A stretch of DNA of 17,820 bases from JBLIOB01 sp047639575 (GTDB lineage: Bacteria > Bacteroidota > Bacteroidia > Flavobacteriales_D > Parvicellaceae), in the NCBI GenBank assembly GCA_047639575.1, contig JBLIOB010000064.1:1-17820 (forward strand). The letters run 5' to 3'. The translations under genes and the position numbers were made by a program. This document shows positions 1 to 7,462 of this stretch, piece after piece. The first letter of the stretch is position 1; each line of letters begins with the position of its first letter. The notes under the pieces are model-generated. The model made no database searches, was not told where the DNA came from, and saw only the letters and a list, made by a program, of their open reading frames with translations.

Positions 1-423
1 GACTTTTGTAGTCTCGCTTACTTCACTGCATGGATCACTCCAAACCAGCTTGCGACTTACTAATGTTCCCAGGCGTTACCCCAGCACATAAGAGACTTGC
101 ACTCTCTGGACTATCTTCTAAAAAAAAAATCTAGAAGAACTTATTTATATTTACCATTCAAGGCACACACAAGAAACAAAGCTAATACCCTTCCTTACGT
201 CAGGAGGTACTATCTTTATTCCAAACGTTGCCATTCATTAGAAAAAAAAGAGAAAACCACCGCACGTTCAAGCACATTTGGTTTTTGACAACACACAAAC
301 CCCGCCCTAAAAAACCCAAAAGAGCTTTCACTCCCCACCACCACCCGAATAAATTATAGCGAAAATTATCACTGAAATACAATGAACTTTAATTAAATTA
401 CATTCAAATTAAAAAGGTTTAAA
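1..423. other. Left-edge region without a credible gene
   Basis: I see no supported coding region here. The short open frames are rich in Lys, Arg and Ser, have no recognisable domain, and occur on both strands. The first ~110 bases are less AT-rich than what follows and look like the end of some other element, but I cannot name it. Bases ~285-350 are C-rich on the plus strand (runs such as CCCCGCCC and CTCCCCACCACCACCC), and the final ~70 bases before the regulator gene are very AT-rich, as expected of a promoter region. I found no convincing TAnnTTTG box there, only a weak TACATTCA at 399-406, so the promoter of the following operon is not placed. Confidence 0.5.
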
Positions 424-627
424 ATGAACCGCTTAAAGGAAGTTTTAAAAAATAAAGGCATAAGCCAAACTTGGCTAGCAGACCAAATGGATAAAAGTTA
501 TACCTCCATTAATGAGTATGCACGCAACAAAAGACAACCAAGTTTAGAAGACCTTTATAAAATTGCTGATGTATTGAATATTGATGCGAGTGAGTTGTTG
601 GTTAAAAAGAAGATAGATAATGAATGA
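424..627 (+). CDS. XRE/Cro-C1 family transcriptional regulator
   Basis: A 67-residue protein that is essentially one helix-turn-helix domain of the XRE (Cro/C1) class, spanning residues ~3-60. The HTH core is SQTWLADQMDKSYTSINEY (residues 14-32), followed by the usual tail RQPSLEDLYKIADVLNID. There is no effector domain, as in the small controller proteins that accompany restriction systems. It is the first gene of the operon, and its last 8 bases overlap the start of the McrB-like gene (ATG at 620, stop TGA at 625-627), which implies translational coupling. By inference it represses or times expression of the downstream restriction genes. The family call is strong; the role rests on context. 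Confidence 0.88.
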   Translation: MNRLKEVLKNKGISQTWLADQMDKSYTSINEYARNKRQPSLEDLYKIADVLNIDASELLVKKKIDNE

Positions 628-2920
628 AGATAAATTTAGTTGGGTAAAAACTCACAAAGACATAGCTGCGTTTCTAAAAAACAAAGAAAACTCTCAAGTT
701 GAATTAATTGAATTATTAAAATCTATTGGAATTACTCCTTTTAATGATAAAGACAATGCTGGAGAGCATGATATCGAATTAGATGAAATAGACCCCTTTA
801 CATTCTTTTGTTATATCTACAAGTATGGCCCGGAAAGAAGACTTCAGTATTTACAAGAAATTGCGAAATTGATAGGAGCTTCAATTCCTTCTGACGAAAA
901 AGGTATACCATATGCACAAGCACAAAAAGTTTGGTTATTTCCTTATAAATATGAAAGAGTAAATAATGAAGTATCTAGATTATGGTCTTTCTTTAATAAA
1001 GCTCTAAACAACAATATAGAAAATATTGATTTTGAAGATGTCTTAAAAATAAGAAGTGTAGGTAAAACCAAATTATCAGAAGCTCTTTTCTACATTAATC
1101 CAACAAAATACCTACCCATAAATGGACCTACAAAGCCATATATTAATGAAGTTCTAAAAATTGATCCTAATTTCAATACGTATTTAGAATATACATCGTT
1201 ACTTGAAAAAATAAAAGCAAAAACAGATGTTCCTTTTTATGAATTATCATATAAGGCTTGGGAATGGAATGATAGCAAGAAAAAAGACATAAATAAATCA
1301 AATATGTATTCTGAGCAATTAATCGATTTTTTAAAACAAGCAAAAACAGACAATCTCAAAACAAAGCATTTTAGTAGAGATTACAATGATACAAAAGTCA
1401 AGGTAAGCTTTGGCCAAGGAGTATCAGCTCGAATTCCTTGGATTTCATTCTTAAAAGAACCATTCACAACTAGTGAAGGTATCTATCCTGTTTATTTATT
1501 CTATAAAAATGAGAATAAACTTGTTTTGGCATATGGGATCAGTGAGACAAAAAAACCTCAAGTCGATTGGGAGATAAATAACCCAATTATGATCAAAGAT
1601 TACTTTAATGAAAATTCATTAAGCAAACCTGACAGATACGGAGATTCTTTTCTTTTTAAGATTTACGACACAAAGAATCTTCCTAATAATGAAATCTTAG
1701 ATGCTGATTTAAACCAGATTATTGAACAATATCAATCTATAAATATGGCAAATGATAAGCTAGCAATCTCTCAAACAAATTTCAATATCTCTACTTTCCA
1801 CCAAGATTGCACAACAGCCAACCTAAAATACTCCAACCAATTAGTAACAAGATACATTACATCATTAGTAACCAAACCATTTGTATTGCTAAGTGGTTTA
1901 TCTGGTTCTGGTAAAACGAAATTAGCACAAAGTTTTGCCCAATGGATATGTGAGGATGAAAAACAATATTGTATTGTACCTGTTGGTGCAGATTGGACCA
2001 ATAGAGAACCATTGTTGGGTTATGTAAATGCTTTGAATAACAAAGAATACATCTTGCCTGAAAATGGAGCTTTACAACTACTAATTAGAGCAAATGAAAA
2101 TCAAGAAAAACCCTATTTCTTGATTTTAGATGAAATGAATTTGAGTCATGTAGAACGTTATTTTGCAGACTTTTTAAGTGTAATGGAATCTAAGGATAAA
2201 TTTAAATTACACAGTTCTGAAAGTAATTTAAACATTACAGCTGGTGATAAATTTGAAAAATCTATTGAAGTTCCGAGCACATTAGATTGGCCAAAAAATC
2301 TATTTGTAGTTGGTACGGTGAATATTGATGAAACTACCTATATGTTTAGCCCCAAAGTGTTAGACAGAGCCAATGTAATTGAGTTTAGGATAAATGAAAC
2401 AGAAATGAGTTCATACCTATCTGAAGCTACAGATGTAACCGACTTCAATGGAGAAGGCAAAAGTATGGGAGAAAGCTTTGTAACTATTGCAACTGAAAAA
2501 ACGAAAGCTAATTCAGACACTTTAAAAACTACTTTAAATAATTTCTTTAGCACCTTACAAGAAGTAGGTGCAGAATTTGGATACCGTACCGCATCAGAAA
2601 TTCAGACTTTATTTGGTCAAATTGATGTAGTAAATCCAGATTTTTCAGAGAAAGAAAATGAAAAGATAGACATTGCTATTATGCAAAAACTATTACCAAA
2701 ACTGCATGGTTCGAGAAGTAAACTAACTCCTATATTAAAAACACTTGCAGTTCTGTGTTATCAAAATAATGAAGATTTTACTCCAGAACAAAAAGATAAA
2801 GTTTTTGAAATGGTAAAAGAGGATACTAGAATTGTACAATATCCAATTTCTTTAGAAAAGATTACACGCATGTATCATAATGTAATCTCTAATGGTTTTA
2901 CAAGTTATGCTGAAGCATAA
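620..2920 (+). CDS. McrB-like AAA+ GTPase with MrcB-type N-terminal domain
   Basis: A 766-residue motor subunit of a McrBC-type restriction system. The C-terminal half is an AAA+ domain of the McrB clade: Walker A GLSGSGKT (426-433), Walker B FLILDEMN (500-507), a sensor-like GTVNIDETT (565-573), and FSPKVLDRA (576-584) with the arginine typical of this family. Residues ~229-375 resemble the MrcB-like N-terminal domain (DUF3578), including GQGVSARIPWI. Residues 1-220 form a further module that contains IRSVGKTKLSEALFYINP (144-161), reminiscent of a helix-hairpin-helix. By family knowledge, such subunits use GTP hydrolysis to translocate on DNA and stimulate a McrC partner. That partner is the next gene, 6 bases downstream. 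E. coli McrB is about 460 residues, so the N-terminal modules are an enlargement. Substrate specificity cannot be read from the sequence. Confidence 0.9.
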   Translation: MNEDKFSWVKTHKDIAAFLKNKENSQVELIELLKSIGITPFNDKDNAGEHDIELDEIDPFTFFCYIYKYGPERRLQYLQEIAKLIGASIPSDEKGIPYAQAQKVWLFPYKYERVNNEVSRLWSFFNKALNNNIENIDFEDVLKIRSVGKTKLSEALFYINPTKYLPINGPTKPYINEVLKIDPNFNTYLEYTSLLEKIKAKTDVPFYELSYKAWEWNDSKKKDINKSNMYSEQLIDFLKQAKTDNLKTKHFSRDYNDTKVKVSFGQGVSARIPWISFLKEPFTTSEGIYPVYLFYKNENKLVLAYGISETKKPQVDWEINNPIMIKDYFNENSLSKPDRYGDSFLFKIYDTKNLPNNEILDADLNQIIEQYQSINMANDKLAISQTNFNISTFHQDCTTANLKYSNQLVTRYITSLVTKPFVLLSGLSGSGKTKLAQSFAQWICEDEKQYCIVPVGADWTNREPLLGYVNALNNKEYILPENGALQLLIRANENQEKPYFLILDEMNLSHVERYFADFLSVMESKDKFKLHSSESNLNITAGDKFEKSIEVPSTLDWPKNLFVVGTVNIDETTYMFSPKVLDRANVIEFRINETEMSSYLSEATDVTDFNGEGKSMGESFVTIATEKTKANSDTLKTTLNNFFSTLQEVGAEFGYRTASEIQTLFGQIDVVNPDFSEKENEKIDIAIMQKLLPKLHGSRSKLTPILKTLAVLCYQNNEDFTPEQKDKVFEMVKEDTRIVQYPISLEKITRMYHNVISNGFTSYAEA

Positions 2921-2926
2921 GATTTT

Positions 2927-5320
2927 ATGAGTAAAGAAATTACACATAAAAAGATTCAACTAAAAGATGATTTAGAAATAACGATTCTCCCTTTAGGAAA
3001 ACATTCTAAACTGTTTGAGATAGATGCATTAGAAGCCGAAAAGTTTGGTGAGGCTCCTATCCAAATTTTAGAAGCTAAACGTTATGAGTATGAATTATCA
3101 AATCCATCCTATCAATTAAGAGGTGACGGAGATACTTGTTTTCCTTCGCAAAGTAAATTGAGTAGTAGAGGAACGATAACTCCTGGCAACTATGTAGGTA
3201 CTTTAGAATTAGTAATCACTAAAGAAGATGAAAAGGACATTCCTTTTTTCATAGAAGTATTGGCTACTAAGTTTGACTCTGAAAATGATTATGATAAAAG
3301 TTATAGAACAAATTATCGTTCTATGGTGGAGAGCATTACTGAGAAGTGCACAGAACTTTTAATGCAAGCCAATTCGCCAGTAAATCAATACTTTGAACCT
3401 AATTTTGAAAAAGAGAATGAAACTATATATCAACGTTTTAGTTTTGTAAAATCAATATTAAATAGTTCTGAATTTGAAGAATCAGTTCAGAAAATTATTT
3501 CTTCACCCAAAACAAATTGGATAAACAAAGAAGAGGTTGTAGATATTAGAAGTATTAAACGTTTTACCAATCAGAATGTAAAAGATTTAATAAAAGGAAA
3601 CAATAGAATTCCTTTGCCAGAAAAACACCCTTTATATTCAAAAGATAAACTAGAAAGTGTTCCTTCAAAAATAAACAGTTACCGACAAGAACCTTCTGTA
3701 GATAATCCTGAAAATCGTTTTATAAAACATGCCTTACAAACCTATTTGCACTTTTGTGAAAAATGCAAATATGTGTTTAAAGAAAACTCTAAAGACCAAA
3801 AAGAAGCAGGTGATTTAATTAACAAGTTAGAATCCTTTTTAAACCATTCCTTTTTTAAAGATATTTCAAGGCCAACTACTTTAAAATTAAATTCGCCATC
3901 ACTCCAAAGAAAGAGTGGTTATCGACAAGTTTTAAAATCTTGGCTAATGTTTGATTTAGCTTCTAAATTGACTTGGACAGGAGGAGAAGATGTATATGAG
4001 TCTGGTAAGAGAGATATTGCTACACTTTATGAATATTGGCTGTTTTTCGTGTTGTATGATCTGTTTAAAGAAAAGTTTGATTTAAATCATTTAGAACATG
4101 AAGACAACCCTTACAACCATCTATTTGAGACTACAAAACATGGTCTTAATTTAATTATTAAATCAGGCCAACATACAGCCTTATCAGGAACTTGTTTAAT
4201 AAAGAATAGAGCATTAAATATTAAATTTTCATTTAATAGAACATTTTCTGGGAACAAAGACAACTTCCCTAAACCTGGTAGTTGGACCACAGCAATGCGC
4301 CCAGATTACACACTTTCTGTATGGCCATATGGATTAGATGAATACAGAAATGATAAGGGAGAGAAAGCAGCAGAACAGCAAGAACAAATTGTACACATCC
4401 ATTTTGATGCAAAGTACAAGGTGAAGCACTTTTCGGTAAAAACAAATAAAAAAGATGTAGAAGAATTGTCTAAAGAGGAAGAGCGAGAAGAATTAAATGA
4501 TTTAAAAAAAGATGAGCGTGCTGGAATCTTTCAAAATGCGGATTTATTAAAAATGCATGCATACAAAGATGCTATCAGAAGAACTGGAGGTGCATATATA
4601 TTATACCCAGGAACGGATAACAAACCAACTAGTTTTAAAGGATTTCATGAGTTAATACCTGGATTAGGAGCATTTTCACTAAATCCAAATAATGAAAAGA
4701 AAGATGTCTTGAGTTTGTCTATTTTTATTGATGAAGTGATTGATCATTTAATAAACAATGCCTCGCAACGTGAAAACATAGCTCTTAAAACATACAACGT
4801 TCACAAGAATGATACTCCAAACATAATAAAAGAGCCTATTCCTGAATACATTAATGGTGAGAAATTAATACCTGATGAGACTTATGTTTTGATTGGTTTT
4901 TCCAAAGACCCATTAAGACTTAAATGGTACAAAGAAAATGGCCTTTATAACTTTAGAATGAATGATGAAAAAGGCTCACTAGTGTTTAAAAATGAAGTTG
5001 TAAACGCAAAATATTTATTACTAAGGGAAAGTGGAAAGTCTGAAGCTTCTCAAATATTTAAAATAAAATCAGGAGTACGAGTTTTTTCAAAAGATAGACT
5101 TGAAGAATTAGAACATCCAAGTGTAAATAAAGAGCACTACCTAGTTATTGATTTTGAAAAAGAAGGAAAGACGATTCCCGAATTTGAATCTGTAAAATGG
5201 AATTTTAAGGATTTGAATGATTATAAAAAAATAGTTAAAGGAAAGAATCTTCGTTCTGCAGCAGGTCTTCCATTTACAACCACTTTAACAAAATTAATGT
5301 CTGTAATCAAGAAAGATTAA
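2927..5320 (+). CDS. DUF2357 / PD-(D/E)XK nuclease, McrC-like partner
   Basis: A 797-residue protein whose N-terminal half matches the general pattern of DUF2357 proteins and whose middle is a PD-(D/E)XK nuclease of the kind paired with McrB-like ATPases. The likely catalytic motif is split between RPDYTL (P459, D460) and HFDAKYK (D494, K496). The helix LYEYWLFF (E369) and the motif KMHAYKDAI (542-550) are typical supporting elements. Residues ~640-797 follow the nuclease as an extra, apparently beta-rich region (for example ETYVLIGFSKDPLRLKWY). It might be a PUA/EVE-like reader domain, but that is a guess. The gene sits directly between the McrB-like gene and the RhuM gene with gaps of 6 and 3 bases, so all are probably on one transcript. 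Role: the DNA-cleaving subunit of the complex. All expected catalytic residues are present, so I expect it to be active. Confidence 0.85.
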   Translation: MSKEITHKKIQLKDDLEITILPLGKHSKLFEIDALEAEKFGEAPIQILEAKRYEYELSNPSYQLRGDGDTCFPSQSKLSSRGTITPGNYVGTLELVITKEDEKDIPFFIEVLATKFDSENDYDKSYRTNYRSMVESITEKCTELLMQANSPVNQYFEPNFEKENETIYQRFSFVKSILNSSEFEESVQKIISSPKTNWINKEEVVDIRSIKRFTNQNVKDLIKGNNRIPLPEKHPLYSKDKLESVPSKINSYRQEPSVDNPENRFIKHALQTYLHFCEKCKYVFKENSKDQKEAGDLINKLESFLNHSFFKDISRPTTLKLNSPSLQRKSGYRQVLKSWLMFDLASKLTWTGGEDVYESGKRDIATLYEYWLFFVLYDLFKEKFDLNHLEHEDNPYNHLFETTKHGLNLIIKSGQHTALSGTCLIKNRALNIKFSFNRTFSGNKDNFPKPGSWTTAMRPDYTLSVWPYGLDEYRNDKGEKAAEQQEQIVHIHFDAKYKVKHFSVKTNKKDVEELSKEEEREELNDLKKDERAGIFQNADLLKMHAYKDAIRRTGGAYILYPGTDNKPTSFKGFHELIPGLGAFSLNPNNEKKDVLSLSIFIDEVIDHLINNASQRENIALKTYNVHKNDTPNIIKEPIPEYINGEKLIPDETYVLIGFSKDPLRLKWYKENGLYNFRMNDEKGSLVFKNEVVNAKYLLLRESGKSEASQIFKIKSGVRVFSKDRLEELEHPSVNKEHYLVIDFEKEGKTIPEFESVKWNFKDLNDYKKIVKGKNLRSAAGLPFTTTLTKLMSVIKKD

Positions 5321-5323
5321 CCA

Positions 5324-6340
5324 ATGCAAGAAAACAACTCACAAATCATCATTTATCAAACCGAAAGCGGAGAAACAAAATTAGAGGTTACTTTTAATGA
5401 TGAAACCGTTTGGTTAACACAATTACAATTATCCACATTATTTGAGAAAAGTAAAAAAACTATCTCTGAACATATCAGTAACATCTTTAAGGAAGGGGAA
5501 TTGGATCAAAATTCAGTTGTCCGGAATTTCCGGACAACTGCCCAAGATGGTAAAAACTACAACACCAATTTTTATAATTTAGATGTAATTATTTCTGTTG
5601 GTTACCGTGTAAAATCAAAACAGGGTACTCAGTTTAGAATATGGGCAACACAAAGACTTAAAGAATACATCATTAAAGGATTTGCCTTAAATGACGATAG
5701 GTTTAAAACAGGTAATTCTATGAATTACTTTAACGAATTGCAAACGCGTATTCGCGAAATACGTATCTCTGAGCGTTTCTTCTATCAAAAAATCAAAGAC
5801 ATTTACACAACCAGTATTGACTACAACGCAAAAGATGAAAACACTTTAACCTTTTTTAAAATTGTACAAAACAAGCTACTTTGGGCAATTAGCCAACAAA
5901 CAGCAGCAGAATTGGTTTATCGCAGAGCAGATGCTGATTTACCGCTTCTTGGTATGCAATCTTATGACAAAGACAATAATACCAAGATAAAGAAACGAGA
6001 AGTCAGCGTTGCTAAAAACTATTTAAAAGAGTCTGAAATAAAACTACTCGGTTTAATAGCAGAACAATATCTTGCGTTTGCTGAAACAATGGCCCTTGAA
6101 AATACGCCAATGTATATGAAAGATTGGGTTTCGAGATTAGACATTATTGTACAATTAAACGGAAAAGAATTACTGACACACGCAGGGGAAATAAGTCATA
6201 AAATGGCATTAGAAAAATCAAGTGAAGAGTTTGAAAAATATAAAAAAACTCAAAAACAGATTGAAAAAGAAAACAGCATAAAAGAGTTAGAAGAAGATTT
6301 AAGTAAACTGACTAAGAAATTAAAAGGTGGAACGAAATAG
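5324..6340 (+). CDS. RhuM family protein (virulence protein RhuM-like)
   Basis: A 338-residue protein of the RhuM family. The conserved N-terminal block has VWLTQLQLSTLFEKSKKTISEHI (a winged-HTH-like segment, residues ~29-51), then SVVRNFRTTA (64-73) and YNLDVIISVGYRVKSKQGTQFR (84-105), all hallmark stretches of the family. The C-terminus (~285-338) is Lys/Glu-rich and probably coiled-coil. Family members are frequent near restriction-modification and defence genes in Bacteroidetes, but their biochemical role is not established; DNA binding is inferred from the HTH-like segment. It starts 3 bases after the nuclease stop, so it belongs to the same operon. The DNA encoding residues 64-73 forms a perfect 13+1+13 palindrome, described separately. 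Confidence 0.88.
   Translation: MQENNSQIIIYQTESGETKLEVTFNDETVWLTQLQLSTLFEKSKKTISEHISNIFKEGELDQNSVVRNFRTTAQDGKNYNTNFYNLDVIISVGYRVKSKQGTQFRIWATQRLKEYIIKGFALNDDRFKTGNSMNYFNELQTRIREIRISERFFYQKIKDIYTTSIDYNAKDENTLTFFKIVQNKLLWAISQQTAAELVYRRADADLPLLGMQSYDKDNNTKIKKREVSVAKNYLKESEIKLLGLIAEQYLAFAETMALENTPMYMKDWVSRLDIIVQLNGKELLTHAGEISHKMALEKSSEEFEKYKKTQKQIEKENSIKELEEDLSKLTKKLKGGTK
5514..5540. repeat. 27-base perfect palindrome inside the rhuM-like gene
   Basis: The two arms are CAGTTGTCCGGAA and TTCCGGACAACTG, with a single T (5527) between them, and all 13 positions pair. It lies wholly inside coding sequence and encodes the conserved RhuM segment SVVRNFRTTA. The pairing is directly visible. Whether it acts as an operator, a cruciform or an mRNA hairpin is not known. 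Confidence 0.9.
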
Positions 6341-6451
6341 CCCATACATAAAGCCATACACATTGCGAAGTCGCTCGGAAAGTCTATCACACGAGCCAAA
6401 ACTTGTCAATAAGTATGTCTTTGCCAACGCCTTGCAGACTGAAAGAAAATA

Positions 6452-6494
6452 ACGAAATGGCAACAATGGCTAAAAAAAACATAGGGGTTTTGGT
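6452..6494 (+). repeat. Direct repeat, copy 1
   Basis: This copy reads ACGAAA, three variable bases, CAACAATGGCT, a run of eight A, then CATAGGGGTTTTGGT. It matches 7421-7462 at 39 of 43 aligned positions, differing only at the three variable bases and one A in the A-run. It follows the defence operon and lies on the left of the segment carrying the decayed small gene and the cysteine-rich gene. Confidence 0.88.
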
Positions 6495-6537
6495 GGTGAA
6501 TTGAAATTTCAGAGCTTTGAATAAAAACCGCCAAACC
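6486..6537 (+). repeat. Imperfect stem-loop in the intergenic repeat
   Basis: GGTTTTGGTGGT (6486-6497) can pair with ACCGCCAAACC (6527-6537), giving an ~11 bp stem with one bulged T and one G-T pair around a ~29-base loop. It starts inside copy 1 of the direct repeat. There is no T-run after it, so a standard intrinsic terminator is unlikely. A structural role in a recombination site or an mRNA 3' end is possible. Confidence 0.5.
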
Positions 6538-6677
6538 AAAATTTTGATAACAAAAAAGAAAATTAATTATAAAAATATTTGGCTTGGCTAAGTATTAAAT
6601 TGAAAGGGAAGTAGCTTCAAACTCCCCTACGATTTCTTTGCCGGGTCGTTGGGCTTCATGTAAGGAGACGTGAAAAT

Positions 6678-6934
6678 ATGAAAGGAGTAAACTTAACATA
6701 TTACAGGGAGAAAGATTGGAATCGATTCCTAGAATCAATAGACGACAGGGATAGCATGCATGATACTTGGAATGAATGACATAAAGCATATCAAAAGACA
6801 AAAAAAAATTAATAGCAAAAGGGGTTATCGTTAAAGATTTTATAGTGGAAATTGATGAATTAATAAGCTATTGTAAGGCTAGAAAAATAAAGAATGATGG
6901 GAAATCACGTTCAAAATTTGCAGTAAATAAATAA
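6678..6934 (+). pseudogene. Decayed small conserved protein gene (stop plus frameshift)
   Basis: From ATG at 6678 the frame reads MKGVNLTYYREKDWNRFLES and continues to DDRDSMHDTWNE, then meets TGA at 6777-6779 where a tryptophan codon (TGG) would be expected. Reading through, HKAYQKTKK is followed by loss of one base in the A-run at 6801-6808. Restoring the frame gives a continuous tail LIAKGVIVKDFIVEIDELIS and onward to NDGKSRSKF, ending at TAA 6932-6934. The reconstructed ~86-residue protein resembles a small conserved hypothetical family that I recall from Bacteroidetes; its function is unknown. The two independent lesions indicate a dead gene, unless one or both are sequencing errors. Confidence 0.7.
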
Positions 6935-6935
6935 A

Positions 6936-7418
6936 ATGGGATTTATATCAATTTCAATAAATAAGTATGTAGAAAAACATCTCATCAACAACCCCTCTGA
7001 AAGCGAGATGGATTTGCGGAGAAGATTAGATTCGGCAATAGAGGATTATCGAAATGGAGTAAGATGTTCCTGCGGGAACGATATTTGGGTTGTAGGTTCT
7101 GCGGCTTTAGGAAATAGTTGTTTTACCTGCATAACAGGAGAAAGTCATCCAAATGAGGATTATGAAATTGATTTAGCTATAAAAAAGAGAGAGAGTGCGC
7201 ACGGACGAAAAAATATAGCGGAAATGGATAAAACTCAAATAAAAGGATTCTTTGATGATGAAGGATATGAGATAAACTCCGAATTGATTAAAAAACCTTC
7301 TCTGTGTCTGATTTGTAGAAATAATGATAATCCAAAAGAGGAAACACTATGTGATATGACTCGGCATGACCAAAAGAACGAAGATGAATTCAAATGTTTT
7401 GCGTTTATAAAAATATAA
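6936..7418 (+). CDS. Cysteine-rich small conserved hypothetical protein
   Basis: A 160-residue protein of unknown function, beginning 1 base after the decayed gene. It has eight cysteines in an ordered pattern: CSC (C44, C46), CFTC (C62, C65), CLIC (C124, C127), then C139 and C154, which suggests one or two zinc-binding or zinc-ribbon-like sites. The core CSCGNDIWVVGSAALGNSCF and the following CITGESHPNEDYEID look like a conserved block I have seen in Bacteroidetes hypothetical proteins. It has no signal peptide or membrane segment, so it is probably cytosolic. It lies between the two direct repeats and ends 2 bases before copy 2, as a cassette cargo gene would. No function is assigned. Confidence 0.72.
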   Translation: MGFISISINKYVEKHLINNPSESEMDLRRRLDSAIEDYRNGVRCSCGNDIWVVGSAALGNSCFTCITGESHPNEDYEIDLAIKKRESAHGRKNIAEMDKTQIKGFFDDEGYEINSELIKKPSLCLICRNNDNPKEETLCDMTRHDQKNEDEFKCFAFIKI

Positions 7419-7420
7419 AC

Positions 7421-7462
7421 ACGAAAGCCCAACAATGGCTAAAAAAACATAGGGGTTTTGGT
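7421..7462 (+). repeat. Direct repeat, copy 2
   Basis: This copy reads ACGAAA, three variable bases, CAACAATGGCT, a run of seven A, then CATAGGGGTTTTGGT. It begins 2 bases after the stop of the cysteine-rich gene and marks the point beyond which the pigment locus begins. Similarity to copy 1 stops sharply after GGTTTTGGT: here the sequence continues CATGCCGGGCC, whereas copy 1 continues GGTGAATTG. Confidence 0.88.

Larger units (their letters stand above)
6341..6677. other. Repeat-rich non-coding stretch after the defence operon
   Basis: No gene is visible. The segment contains a short hairpin-forming motif GCGAAGTCGC, the first copy of the ~42-base direct repeat (6452-6494), and an imperfect stem-loop (6486-6537). 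The rest is AT-rich. A minus-strand open frame covering 6595-6801 overlaps the decayed plus-strand gene and shows no protein-like features. Structured tails of this type, following small genes, are what I would expect of cassette-like accessory DNA in Flavobacteriales; that comparison is from memory. Confidence 0.5.

Noticed and set aside
97..288. Plus-strand open frame near the left edge
   Set aside because: Low-complexity basic sequence with no domain; an antisense frame overlaps it, and there is no promoter or RBS.
5514..5540. Palindrome as an intrinsic terminator
   Set aside because: It lies in the first third of an intact coding region and has no T-run after it.
6595..6801. Minus-strand open frame of 68 codons over the decayed small gene
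   Set aside because: It is the antisense shadow of the plus-strand frame, has no protein-like features, and the plus-strand reading gives a coherent protein after repair.
6452..7462. Direct repeats as a CRISPR array
   Set aside because: Only two copies, about 930 bases apart, with genes between them and no regular spacers.
6452..7462. Segment as an insertion sequence or composite transposon
   Set aside because: No transposase or integrase, no terminal inverted repeats, and the repeats are too short to be IS copies.
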